From positions 7,690,501 through 7,754,500 of the forward strand of contig OY727094.1 in assembly GCA_963402885.1 (NCBI GenBank): a stretch of 64,000 nucleotides of DNA, written 5' to 3'. A model generated the notes under the pieces. The model was not told the DNA's origin and did no database searches. It worked only from the letters and a program-made list of their open reading frames with translations. Of this stretch, positions 45,995 through 57,200 are shown in pieces. Each line of letters starts with the position of its first letter. Positions within the stretch are counted from its first letter, which is position 1. Origin of the DNA: Antedon bifida. Its lineage: Eukaryota > Echinodermata > Crinoidea > Comatulida > Antedonidae. A program made the translations under genes and the position numbers.

Positions 45995-48900
45995 CATTCA
46001 TTCATTCATAATAACATTTATTTCTTATCATTTCAAAGTAAACAAAATAACAATTTAAATATAAATAATTAAGAGGCAACACCCAGAAAGTAATAACATT
46101 TGGAGGTTTCCCTCCAAAAAAACTTGTGACGGGTAGCCAGTTAAAAAGTTATAAACATATTGGAGTTTAAACAAACAGAAACAAAACAAGTCAACGACAA
46201 GTTAATAATAATATAATACTATGGAAGCACAGAAAAACCAGAATAAATATGTTGTTTTATTATTATTAGTTATTTATGGAGTAGAATTTGTTTAAGTTTA
46301 AAAGAAAATTTATTTTTTGAAGGTGCCAATTTAATTTCGTCGGGGAGATCATTAAATAATTTGGTGCCACTATAACGGATATTATGTTGCATTAATGTTA
46401 ATTTGGTAAGGGGAGGGTGGAGGTTACAGGAGGATCTAGTTTTATGGGTATGAATACTATTATTTTTTATAAAGCTGCAAGAAAGTTTAGTTGGAAGTAG
46501 ACAGTTGACATGTTCATAGACGAAGGTGCATTGTTGGAGGATATTGATGTTTTGGACAGTTAATAATTTAAGGTCAGAGAAAAGCTCACTAGTGTGATCT
46601 AGGCGTGACGCACCAGAGATGAGGCGAATAGCTTTTTTTTGGAGAATAAAAAGTTTGTTGAGGTTTGAAGCATAGTTGTTTGCCCAGACAATATTACAGT
46701 AAGAAATAAAAGGTAAAACAAGTGAACAATAAATCATGCGAAGGACTTCTTTGGGCAAGTAAAATGAAAGACGATATAATATTCCAATATTTTTCGAAAT
46801 TTTAGTTTCGATTTCTTTAATGTGGTGTTTGAAGTTTAGTTCTTCGTCTATTTCTACTCCAAGAAATTTGGTATGCTTAACAAGAGGAATTTTGTGGGCA
46901 GCAAGGTAAACATTATGAGTGTCGTTAATCAAATCTTGGTGTCGAAAACCAAAAAGCATAAAATGGCATTTGTTAATATTTATTGAAAGTTTGTTTGCAT
47001 TGAAATAATCGTTCACGTTCTTCAATTCCCTATTAAAAGTATTGAAAATGAAATCAAAATTAGTGTGTGAATAAAAAATGGTTGTGTCATCAGCATAAAG
47101 ATAAAAAGAAAGGATGTCAGATGCATTTGGTAAATCATTGATATACAATAAAAAAAGAAGAGGGCCTAATAGAGACCCTTGAGGAACACCACAAACAATA
47201 GGTTTGAAATCGGAAAAAACATTGTTGATATAGGTGCATTGAAGTCGATTAGACAGATAATCTTTAAAAAGGTCAAGAGAAATGCCACGGATACCATAGT
47301 TAAAGAGTTTTGACAGTAAAATAGTGTGATCAATGGTATCGAATGCCTTCGACAGATCTATGAATAGGCCAGACGAAAACAACTTATTATGAATAGCATC
47401 CACAATGTTGTTGGTAAGATCAATTAAAGCAAAAGAAGTGGAATAGTTTTGTCTGAAACCATATTGTTTATTGTAGAGAATGTTGTGTCGGTTAATGAAA
47501 TCATACGTACGGTCATAGATAAGTTTTTCAAGAATTTTTGAAAAGAAAGTAAGAACAGAAATTGGTCGATAATTGTTGGGATCAGATTTGTTACCTTTTT
47601 TGTATATAGGAGTGACCTTTGCAGTTTTCATGCTTTTAGGGAAAGATCCTGTGGATAAAGATAAGTTGCAAATATGAGTAAGTGGAGAAAGAATAAGGTC
47701 TATTGATTTTTTAACAACATTGCCACATATATCGTCAATTCCAGCAGCCTTGTTGTTTTTGAAAGAGTTGACAATTTTAAGAACCTCATGTTCCGAAACA
47801 GGAGATAAAAAAAGGGAATTTGGAGTAGGAGGACTAAGATAGTGACGGAAACTATTGATAGAACTAGTGTCGATTTCTTTTGCTAATTCAGGCCCTATAT
47901 TGGTGAAATGGTTATTTAATAAGTTGGACACCATTTTCGGGTCTTTTGTTAGATTTCCATTACTCATTATCTCAATGTTAGGAATTGTGTTGTTTGATGG
48001 TTTAAGTATAGAGTTTATAGTACGCCAAGTAGCTTTAATATTGGATTTGTTTTCATTAAAAAAGTTTTTATAATAATCCACTTTAACACTTTTTAGAAGA
48101 TTATTTAACTTATTACGATACTTTTTGTATTTCAATATATTAGCGTTGGAAGGGTGCCGAATGCTCTTGAGATAAAGTTTTTGTTTGTATGAGATGGAGG
48201 TTAAAAGCCCGTTGGTCATCCAAGGTTTTAATTTCTTTTTAGTTTTAGGTGGATCTAACAAAGGGAAGTTCCTATCATATAGGGCTTTGTACTTTACGAA
48301 AAAAGTATCATACGCTTCGTCAGGGTCTAATTTATCTAAGACATCATTCCACGATGTTATTGACAGATCATTTCGAAAATGATGAATATTGTTTTCATTA
48401 AATTTTCTAAATTTACGCTTCTCTTTGTCTGTAGACTTACTTGAATTAATAATGTTCACAGTGAAAACGGGAAGGTGATCAGTTGCGTCACTAATGACAA
48501 TGCCGCTCATTGAAGAGTCTAGACTGTTTGAAAAAATGTTATCAAGAAGAGTGGCAGAACTGGGAGTTATTCTTGTGGGTCTGTGGATAAGAGGATAAAA
48601 AGAATTGTTAAATAGACAATGGACAAAATCATTTACATTATTATTTGAATCAAATTTTAAAATATCTACATTAAAATCACCTAAAAGAAATACCTTTTTT
48701 TTCTCTCTAGATATTTGTTTTAAAAGAAGTTCAAGTTGTTCTGTAAAAAAAGGCATATTAATTTCGTGAGGTCTATATATAGTACCTATTAGAATAGATT
48801 CTTTGTCGGTATGCACTTCAATAAATTGTGATTCACAGAAGTATTGAGTAGAAGTTAAATCATCTCTGGTTGAATAGCGTGTATTATTATTTACAAAAAT

Positions 48901-49693
48901 TCCAGTTCCTCCACATTTATATGAACGAGGATTGCAAAGAAATGTATAGTTGGGTATCTGAATAAGTGGGCTTGGGTGATCCATCCATGTTTCTGTAATT
49001 GAAATAATATTGAAATTAAAGTTTAAAGATTGAATGCAATCATAGATAGAATCAAAATTTTTTTGCAGGCTTCTGGCATTAAAATGGACACAAGAAAAGT
49101 TAAATTGGGTTTTGTCATTAAACTGAGAGTTAAATTCATTTGGCAGGTAATAATTTGAGATATTTATGTCATTAAAAAAATTATCTGGGTCTATATCGTC
49201 GAATTGTCTACTGTGTGTAGAGGGGTTAAAAAGTAAATTAGAGAGTCGGTCATGGTTATTGTTTTGTGCTTCCATATTATTAACAAACAAATAAAAATAG
49301 TTAGATTTGAATAATAAAAAACTAAAAGCTTAGAGCTTGAATTACAGTACATAACATTACTCACAAGTCTATCAACTATCAACATTAAGGAGTGAGTAAC
49401 TTTGAAAAACAACATTTGAGAATAGCAACTTTTCCCTTATATATACATATATACACATTATATCACATGAAATAGGTTACAGCAGTATGGTATGGTGCTG
49501 TTGGGTAAAATTGTATCAATAATAATTGAGTTGATTATTTAAGTTTAAATTTATACAATTTGGATTAATTAACAATATAAAAATCAGTAACAATTTTTTT
49601 TTTTTTTTTTTTTTTTTCTGTTATTGTTATACTGTAAATATGTATTAATGCATTAATTCGATTACTTGCATAATTGATTATTTTCGAAAGCTG
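45995..49693 (-). mobile_element. Whole LINE insertion including UTRs, inside a 32-bp minisatellite
   Basis: The 3' UTR runs left from 46269 to a (GAAT)n-like tail at about 45995-46012 (ATTCATTCATTCAT on the plus strand). The 5' side extends to about 49690 and contains an A-run (plus-strand T-run at 49589-49617). The insertion is flanked on both sides by units of the same 32-bp minisatellite. There is no ORF1, so the copy may be 5' truncated upstream of the main ORF. Confidence 0.75.
46270..49290 (-). CDS. LINE (non-LTR retrotransposon) ORF: endonuclease plus reverse transcriptase, uninterrupted 1006 aa
   Basis: Residues about 65-280 form an apurinic-type endonuclease of the exonuclease-endonuclease-phosphatase fold: HFNARSLQ, SITETW (E100), GGTGIFV, LLGDFNVDI (205-208), HRPTR, LDNIFSN and the closing SDATDHLPVF. 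Residues about 505-815 form a reverse transcriptase: NNKAAGIDDI, NYRPISVLTFFSKILEKLI, GFRQNYSTS, FIDLSKAFDTIDH, GVPQGSLLGPLLF, YADD (732-735) and TKFLGVEID. The C-terminus (SGTKLFNDLPDEIK) matches CR1/Jockey-group LINEs. There is no RNase H domain and no gag-like ORF1 upstream. The exact clade is not resolved. A second Met at residue 6 may be the real start. No stop or frameshift interrupts it, so the insertion is young. Confidence 0.93.
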   Translation of the reverse strand: MFVNNMEAQNNNHDRLSNLLFNPSTHSRQFDDIDPDNFFNDINISNYYLPNEFNSQFNDKTQFNFSCVHFNARSLQKNFDSIYDCIQSLNFNFNIISITETWMDHPSPLIQIPNYTFLCNPRSYKCGGTGIFVNNNTRYSTRDDLTSTQYFCESQFIEVHTDKESILIGTIYRPHEINMPFFTEQLELLLKQISREKKKVFLLGDFNVDILKFDSNNNVNDFVHCLFNNSFYPLIHRPTRITPSSATLLDNIFSNSLDSSMSGIVISDATDHLPVFTVNIINSSKSTDKEKRKFRKFNENNIHHFRNDLSITSWNDVLDKLDPDEAYDTFFVKYKALYDRNFPLLDPPKTKKKLKPWMTNGLLTSISYKQKLYLKSIRHPSNANILKYKKYRNKLNNLLKSVKVDYYKNFFNENKSNIKATWRTINSILKPSNNTIPNIEIMSNGNLTKDPKMVSNLLNNHFTNIGPELAKEIDTSSINSFRHYLSPPTPNSLFLSPVSEHEVLKIVNSFKNNKAAGIDDICGNVVKKSIDLILSPLTHICNLSLSTGSFPKSMKTAKVTPIYKKGNKSDPNNYRPISVLTFFSKILEKLIYDRTYDFINRHNILYNKQYGFRQNYSTSFALIDLTNNIVDAIHNKLFSSGLFIDLSKAFDTIDHTILLSKLFNYGIRGISLDLFKDYLSNRLQCTYINNVFSDFKPIVCGVPQGSLLGPLLFLLYINDLPNASDILSFYLYADDTTIFYSHTNFDFIFNTFNRELKNVNDYFNANKLSININKCHFMLFGFRHQDLINDTHNVYLAAHKIPLVKHTKFLGVEIDEELNFKHHIKEIETKISKNIGILYRLSFYLPKEVLRMIYCSLVLPFISYCNIVWANNYASNLNKLFILQKKAIRLISGASRLDHTSELFSDLKLLTVQNINILQQCTFVYEHVNCLLPTKLSCSFIKNNSIHTHKTRSSCNLHPPLTKLTLMQHNIRYSGTKLFNDLPDEIKLAPSKNKFSFKLKQILLHK

Positions 49694-49810
49694 ACATTCA
49701 TTCGTATATGAAAATACAAACATAGCATTCATTTTATAAAATCAAATCATACTCTAGCATATTCATTTCTTAACATAATCATATTCTAGCATATTCATTT
49801 CTTATTTCTT
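49694..49810. repeat. 32-bp minisatellite, right part after the LINE
   Basis: Two near-consensus units (49756 and 49788) are preceded by two diverged units (about 49694 and 49724), each ending ATAG or CTAG. The same unit as on the far side of the LINE shows that this was one array. Confidence 0.85.
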
Positions 49811-51947
49811 TTCAACTAACTGTGTTACCAGCGTTCCCAACAATTTTATTTTCGATATATTTATTTAATAAAACAACAATAACTTATGACAATACAAAGG
49901 CGTGTCGAGTGCTGAATTGACGTATTCTTTACAAAATGGATTGAAACAATAATAGAAAATCACAAATTATAAAGATATAACCAGGGAAGAGAAAAGTTTT
50001 AGTGAATTACTGTACTTTTACTCTTCCCTGAATAAAACTAAATTTGAATATATTATTCGGTCAACGGTCAGCATGTTTCTATGATCAGTGGTCTAGCGTT
50101 GTCCTTATCTGCCTTGGTCATTTGTTTGAAGTATCATCCCTTTGAGAGTTTCAGCAAGTGGAATAGAAGATACCAGCACGGGAGATAAAACAATATTTCT
50201 TTCTAGATTATTAATAAAGAACGAAGTATTCCCTGAGAGACATATCATTACCAGCAGCAGTTATTGTTTGCTTGTTTGCAATAATTGACTTTTGGAAAAA
50301 CAATTTGTTTTTGACCTCAGAGTTCAGAAAATTAATAAAACGAGTTAGAAAAAGTGCACGAGATCAAAATCAAAATGAAATCTTTATAATGTTCCATATA
50401 TAAAAATGTGTACTTATAAGGAAAATTGTTTTCCTCGATAGAAATAATGGTAAAACAAACAATAGGTTCACAATTACTATAGTTAGATAGTTAACATCAT
50501 GATTTATAAAAAAAAAAGATTCACTAAAACATACATCAATCCCATAAATAATAGATAAATAGTTAGATAGTGGCCAATCTAATGCATGTAAGCATGGGAC
50601 AGGATATCTACCCGGGGGTATAGGTACTTTCCTCGGGGATGTTTTAACTTCTCGGGGCATAGGCCTATAGGCCTAACTATACGTATGGTGTGAAATAATG
50701 TTGAGAAATGCATAGATGTTTTATTATCACAAAAGTCAGTTCATAGTTTGAGTCATTATGCTAAGGCTTACCCAAATGCATAATTCATTTCAATAATTTA
50801 ATTTCATATCATACAGGATCACACAGGTCACAAACGGGGTCAAACAGGGTCAGGTTCGAATCTCGGTTGGTCGGTTTGCCTCCTCCTCATCTACCGTGTT
50901 AACCTATAGGCCTAGCGCATTACAATGTTCAAGTTATAACGTTGTTGACTATTTCTATTCTGCCCTGCATTGCATCGAGCACTTTTCATACTTGGCCAGG
51001 TTCAAGCTTACAACCTATATAGTTACATTTTAATTACTTAAATTATTTTCTTTCTGTACCTAGTTGATTTGTTTGTACAAAGTATGGAAGAACCTTTTCT
51101 TTGCAAATAATTATCATGAATTGAAATGAAGGCAAATACTTTCGATTCCGTTATTAATTTCAGTGCATTTTCCCCTTTAATTTATTGGTCAGCTTGTCTC
51201 TTTTGTTGCTTTATTGGTGGAGCGTGTTTTGCAATTCCACCGCCTGTTGTAAAAATTATTATTTTTAAATTAAAAAAATATATATAGGCCTAAAACAAAG
51301 GAATTCGTAAAAAAAAATATTAAACAAAAAAACAAAACAAAAAAACTAATAGTAATAAGAACAAAACAACAGATGATGATAATTATGCTGGAATATACAA
51401 TTCCCTAAGGAAGTGTATTGGATTCTTCTAATCCATAGGTTTCCTGCTTTGCTATCAACGCGAGGTTAACGCCTCTCCTGATGACGTTGGTGACATGCAA
51501 CATCCGCACTCCAAAGCGTACGTCCGCGCTTGCTGTCCTTTCCGCTCACGTGGCGCCCACTCATTCGGTTTATTAAGAATATTTAGACATTTTCTAAATG
51601 TTAGTATGTAATGGACAGCCAAAACTGCCCTGAAGAATAATGATATACAATAATTAACTTGCAGATGTGATAGCACATTGGCCTATACCCTTTGTAAGTT
51701 GAATGAACAGGCTGCGACGGGGAGGAGCTGGTGCCAATCCTCTCGTGATAAAGTATGCGTACTTATCAGGCCTAAAGTAGGCATTAATTACTCTAGGCAT
51801 ACGTCAATATTGTATCCTATTTTTTGTGCTTATACAAGCACACATTCCTGTCTGAACCGTACCAAGCTTCTTATTCATTTTCATAATTGTGTTTTTACTT
51901 TAAAATATTCTTGTGAGTTGTTATTGTGACAATTGTGTGAGAAAGTG
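49811..51947. other. Intergenic, no gene seen
   Basis: There are several TAGGCCTA words (50658-50672, 50906 and 51285). No domain-bearing frame and no repeat beyond the 49.98 kb palindrome were found. Confidence 0.6.
49982..50030. mobile_element. 49-base palindrome (CAGGGA type)
   Basis: The arms are CAGGGAAGAGAAAAGT and ACTTTTACTCTTCCCTG (one unpaired base). Flanks ATATAAC and, one base off, ATAAAAC are similar but not convincing as a target duplication. Confidence 0.45.
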
Positions 51948-52330
51948 ATGTGACAAAAGGGCGCAAGTGCAAATTCATACGCGACTAGACAACGTAAGCG
52001 TCACACTCGTTTGTGACCAGAGAACGCAAGTGTGAGTTTGCGATCAGAGAACTCAAATGTCACACGCGTTTGCGATAAGAAGACGCTAGTGTCACACGCG
52101 CTTGTGACCAGAGAACGCGAGTGTCACACGCGTTTGCGACAAGAGGACGCAAGTGTCACATGAGTTTGCGATCAGAGAACTCAAATGTCACACGCGTTTG
52201 CGACAAGACGCTAGTGCCACACGCGTTTGTGACCAGAGAACGCAAGTGTTAGATGAGTTTGCGACCAGAGAACTCAAATGTCACATGCGTTTGCGACAAG
52301 ACGCGAGTGGCACATGCGCCACACGTTTCA
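51948..52330. repeat. CpG-rich 32-bp minisatellite, about 11 units
   Basis: The unit is GTCACACGCGTTTGCGAC followed by CAGAGAACGCAAGT. A variant unit with ATGAGTTTGCGATCAGAGAA alternates, and two units lack three bases. It is the most CpG-dense stretch of the window, rich in ACGCGT. A 120-codon open frame across it looks incidental. Confidence 0.85.
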
Positions 52331-52499
52331 GAAGAAGGCAGAATAACGGGAGTACTGCACACGCGTTTATGGCAAGCGAGGTAATTAGTCATACGCCGCG
52401 TTTACAACAGGAGGACGCTGCAGGTGCCACACGTTTTAAAAAAGCAGCAGCAGCAGAGCGCGAGTGCAAACGTACGCGCATTAAGGGCACATCTTTGGA

Positions 52500-53005
52500 G
52501 CACGAATTATTATAATTTAATTATTTATTTTATTTTTATTTTAACAATACGAGGGTGGTCAATTCAGCCGAAGCTGATCATTAGGGACCCTCACAAAAAT
52601 ACAACATGATTAGACATAAACATGTAACAATAAAAATTAAATAAATTAAACAATTTAGAATAAAAAATTAAATGAACTAAATTAAATTGGCCATCTCATA
52701 AGAAAAGATAGGGGAAAGGAAGCAACTAAACAAGAAAAGATGGTTCTTGAGCAGAAAAGTGAAGGAAGATTAAAATGAAGCAAGTTGGATATCTAAAGTA
52801 AGAGAAGTAAAACAAGTTGGGGCATTGCAGCTAAAAGACTGTTTGAAAAGTTCCAAGTAAGGTCTGGGTATAAAAAGATCACCGTTGGTGATCTGGCGTG
52901 TGGCCATGCGGTCATTAGATAACCATGTTTACGCAACAGAACACGTACAGGAGCACGAGTTACAGCAATAGAATGTATTATTAGGCTCAGGGAAGGAAGA
53001 GCAAT
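52500..53005 (-). mobile_element. LINE 3' fragment (C-terminal coding remnant and 3' UTR)
   Basis: On the minus strand a remnant reads TNGDLFIPRPYLELFKQSF and SCNAPTCFTSLTLDIQ, like the C-terminus of CR1/Jockey LINEs. A 3' UTR follows, with the stem-loop AATGATCAGCTTCGGCTGAA and an AATAAAATAAAT tail at about 52505-52560. It is truncated at the 5' side. The tail matches the fragment at 39.77-39.89 kb on the other strand. Confidence 0.65.
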
Positions 53006-53019
53006 TTTACTCTTCCCTG
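52988..53019. repeat. 32-base palindrome (CAGGGA type), no flanking duplication
   Basis: The arms are CAGGGAAG and CTTCCCTG, with partial pairing beyond. The flanks TTAGGCT and TGCACAT do not match. It may be an old copy or coincidence. Confidence 0.35.
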
Positions 53020-53762
53020 TGCACATCAATCTACACTTTACCTATGCTTATAGTTTAATAATGACAGCCTATGTTTTTTTTAAATAATAAATAAATTTGT
53101 TCAGAATAAAATGTTAAAACAATATGCCAAATGTGTTTTCACTACCAGAGAAATAAGGATGCTGTGAGCCTCTCAAACCGGTTACAATAATAAGTCTGAG
53201 AAAAATGTTGATTCGAAAAAAACAAATAGGACACTCTCTCTCTCTCTATGAAATTTCATCTGGGGTTTGATTTAATGCAATTAACCCACCAGCACTTACT
53301 TAATGTTGTTTATTAAATAACACCCTCGTTAGCTAATTGGCCTTGTGTGTTTGTGCACGATTATTGTTGTTTCCAGTAATTTCCGTCATTTCAAATTGGC
53401 GGCGTATTTTGATGATTTGTTCTTCTTTATCAGCTTAAACAATTTGTTTATGCTTCTATCATTCAATCATTTTATGTAATGATAATAATTAAATCTTATT
53501 TGTGTCGGTAATATATAATGATGAATATAAAATTATCAAGAAGTAGAATTTAATGTAATTATCGTTTTTGCTTATTTGATTCGTATCTCCATTGAGATCC
53601 AGCCACTGATACCCACAGCATTGTAATTTTTTATTCAGTGCTTATTTTATTTGTAGGCCTATCTCCATTAAGATCCACGTCACATAGCCACAGCATTGTC
53701 ATTTTTTAGTAATTTTCCTTTGGATTATACACTAATTAGTTATAATCATTTAGAGTCGTAAG

Positions 53763-54240
53763 TTGAAATCAGAGCCATATACAGTATATAATCATTTAGT
53801 TTTGAAATGTAACATTTTTTACAACATTAGAAAAGAAGAATTAAAAAACCTAGAAAATCATTTGACCCTCTGTAATGATTATGACCTATGGACATTATTT
53901 ATAAATGCAAATGATGAAAAATTAAGTTTTACATTAGGAGGAGAGTCTGCCCCCTCTTTCTAATAAATCATACAATTCATTTGATAAATTTTGTAAACAT
54001 AAGTTCTGCATGGGAGAAACGATCCTCTATAAAGCAGGGAGGTATCAAATTATAATCTTTTTTACCTCCCTGTTTAAAGTACTCCCAATGATCGATTTAT
54101 AGTATTGTATTGTAAATTGTTTTTAGTTTAGTTACAGTTTAGTTATAGTTGTATTTCTTTTTCAATATGTTATGTTCTGTTTTGTTTCTTGGAACGAAGT
54201 ACATGGTCAACAGATAAATAAATTAATAAAAATGGCTCTG
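53763..54240 (+). mobile_element. LINE 3' fragment with C-terminal coding remnant
   Basis: The reading NHLVLKCNIFYNIRKEEL, then NDYDLWTLFINANDEKLSF, follows the C-terminal Cys/His pattern of LINE polyproteins (H..L..C..Y..IRK...). A short 3' UTR and an AATAAATTAATAAAAATG tail follow. A 38-base palindrome (54035-54072) is inserted in the UTR. Confidence 0.5.
54035..54072. mobile_element. 38-base palindromic insertion (CAGGGA type) in a LINE 3' UTR
   Basis: The arms are CAGGGAGGTA and TACCTCCCTG. The flanks TATAAAG (54028-54034) and TTTAAAG (54073-54079) match in 6 of 7 bases. Confidence 0.6.
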
Positions 54241-57200
54241 ATTGAAATGCTGGTATGACGCCCTCTTCGGTCATCTCCGCCAGGAAAGTTGATCAACTGC
54301 AGTATTGTTTGTTTGTCTGTAACGGTCCGAAACCCTAGATTTTAAATTCATTAACTTGCAGATTCTTTAAAAAGTCTATTTATTGTCTAGGCGTTTTAGC
54401 TTTTGATTTTATATTACAGAGAAAAAGTACACCGACGTGTTTGTTGGTTTAAATTACCACTAGGGCGTTAAGTTATTATGTATTATGTTGGTACCACACG
54501 TTCAACAGTTGCTATAGCAGTTGCCAGCCACGTGACACACGATCGAATCAACTAACACGTCCCCTTCAAAATAGCGTCCTTGTGGGGTGTTCCATGGACA
54601 ACAAACACATGAGTTAGGCCTAAACATCCCTTTGTTTACACGCGAAGCGTGCGGTATTTAGACCGTCGCAAGCGATACCGACTGTGGCGTATTTAATTAC
54701 ATTGTAATTCGCGTGGACGTGGGAAAGCCACGAGCTTCTATTGTTAAGAGAGCGCAGATGATCGACCACGAGCCACGGGCTGCCGTGGGAATTCACCGAA
54801 TCTGTTACTTTCGTTGTTGAATCAACAAGATTCATGAAATCAACAAGCACAAAATCAAATTATTTGTTTTATTATGTTTACAATCGTGAAGATCACATGA
54901 CGCGTGATAAATAGAAACTAGATAGATAAGTTCGATCTAACATTTTATCAAGCTACACTGGACGCTTTTTATGTGCGCGCGCAGCGTTTAATGTTGATAA
55001 AAATTAATGTATACGGGATTGTTACGTGCGCGTAACTGTATACTTTGTATGTTTCAGAATTTCATGATTATTTTTTAATTTTTTAAATATATTTTTTCCA
55101 TTGTTTTTATAAGTAATATTTTGTATTTATTTTTTCTATTTATATTTGTTTTGAAGTTGGCAAGGGACAAGTTTAAACACGTGACAAGACAAGATTCTGT
55201 GTGACTTCTGCTTTTTCATCTACACACGCATATTCATGACGAAGGCATACTGTTTTCTGAAAGCTTTGAACTTTTTCTGACTGTTTAACTTTTTGTTTTT
55301 TAAGAGTTTTATTTTAGCTTTCTGCTTATTTTATTTGTATCTCCATTGAGATTAAACACTGATACCCACAGCATTAACAATACCAAAGTAAATTGTCTTT
55401 GAATAAATAAAATAAATCTTTTATTTTGCTCTAGTCACAATAACAAAGAGACCGTACGTTATATTTTTGCCTTTAGGCCTAATATAAAAATACACTAATT
55501 ATAATTAATATATAATCATATAATGATAAATGATAGTATTGTATATCAATTAACTAAAGTGACCTGTAGCATACATTCAACAAAAAGCGTTGGGCAGATT
55601 GACCATATACAACTTTTATTCTTCTAGCGCATGCACAGTATCAATATACCTAATTTACGAACAAAAAACAATTATATATAATATCAAAAAAGTAAACTAA
55701 TTTAAAATTGGCACATGTCGCTAACAAACCGCACACACCGCCTTTCCTCCCACTTACGGATGTAGCAATTTGGCTTGCAGGCGAACCGGCAGATGAGCCA
55801 AGAACGGCGCGTGTCGGGTCATGGGAAAATTATAGCCAGCGCACTCTGCTACTGGTTACGATTATTAAGACCTATTATACTTAATCGCCAAGCGAGTAAC
55901 AAATCAGAATGTATTAATTGACACGCGCCCGCTACCGACAAGTCAAGCGAGCGTGTTTACTTGATTTTTTTTCTGCGTTGTTTGTGGTCACTTTTGCGAA
56001 TACTGCATGCGCCTGGCACACTCTTACATGAAATTAATTCATTTTATATTCGCCTGCTGGTGAGCGCGAATTCACAAGTTGGTTTCTAGACTGAGGCTAA
56101 ATTAAAATAAAGTTGTAACACTATTAAATTATACAGGCCTAGAGTACTGTAACAAAACGCATCACGCATGTGTCCGCTGTGTTTCTTGAAAAAGTCTGGC
56201 TAAATAGGTCAAATAACTGAAATAAGCGATAATAAGCGATATACGCTTAGTCCATCCATTTTATTTTTGACACTTCGACCAGGTGACGAATTAATGTCTG
56301 TATTTACAGTAGATACATTTTACTGTGTCTACTGTAAATACAACAAGACATTAATTAAAATACAATAACAAATGACAATATTAAAATATTGTATATTCTA
56401 CGCCCTGTCATTCGTTACTCTCATGGGCTGTGTGTGTCCCAGGTAAACATGTGTAGTTTAGTAGGCCTACATTTTTCATTTTCATCATTTTAGTCCATAT
56501 TTTCTTTGGTCTTCAAACGAGTCTCTTTATTTTCTTATTATCTATTAACATTGGCACAATACCTCTATGATAGCACATGTTGTATGCTGCATTATAGGCT
56601 ACTTATGATAAAATGATATATATATTTCGTAGAAAATTCAATAATATTGTCATTTATAAGTGATATTCTAGTTATATCGATAGAGATCATACGAGAACAC
56701 TGTTTCAGGCATAGAACGTGGTCATTAGATTTCGATTGTTTAGAGTTAGTTAAAACATTGGTTAAAATCAGAATGTGTTAGGCTACCATATTGTGATATC
56801 TCAATATTTAACCTACCCTTCATTGAAATCTAGGCCTTGATAGATTGAAATAGGCCTATAAACAAAATTTTCTAGAAACCTATTACGTTGACTTGTCATA
56901 GCCCAAGCATAAAATTATTGTTACTTTTAGTAGTTTATTTGTTTAAATATTTGTCTTTTCGTAGGGAGAGAAACCTTGCTTATGTAGCGCCCCCTATAGA
57001 TATGTACATGACCAGCATACCGAAGTCGGTCGAGATGCTCAATACTGTGGGAACCAAGTCCGTACCATTGTGTTTGTTTACCGTTGCTTCAAATAAGGCG
57101 TTAGGCAAACAATAGCCCGGAGCTAGTTCAATCAATTAATCCGGATCAGATTTGAACGCGTGTTGGCCACACGAAGCATTGTTAAGAGTGTGGGAACCTT

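Noticed and set aside
46270-49290. Possible LTR retroelement
   Set aside because: The apurinic-type endonuclease, the absence of protease, integrase and terminal repeats, and the GAAT-type tail identify a LINE.
52153-52515. Open frame of 120 codons over a CpG-rich array
   Set aside because: It spans 32-bp repeat units with length variants and then unrelated sequence, with no domain.
54620-54850. Minus-strand frame of 76 codons in a CpG-bearing patch
   Set aside because: No family resemblance or splice sites. Composition suggests a regulatory patch at most.
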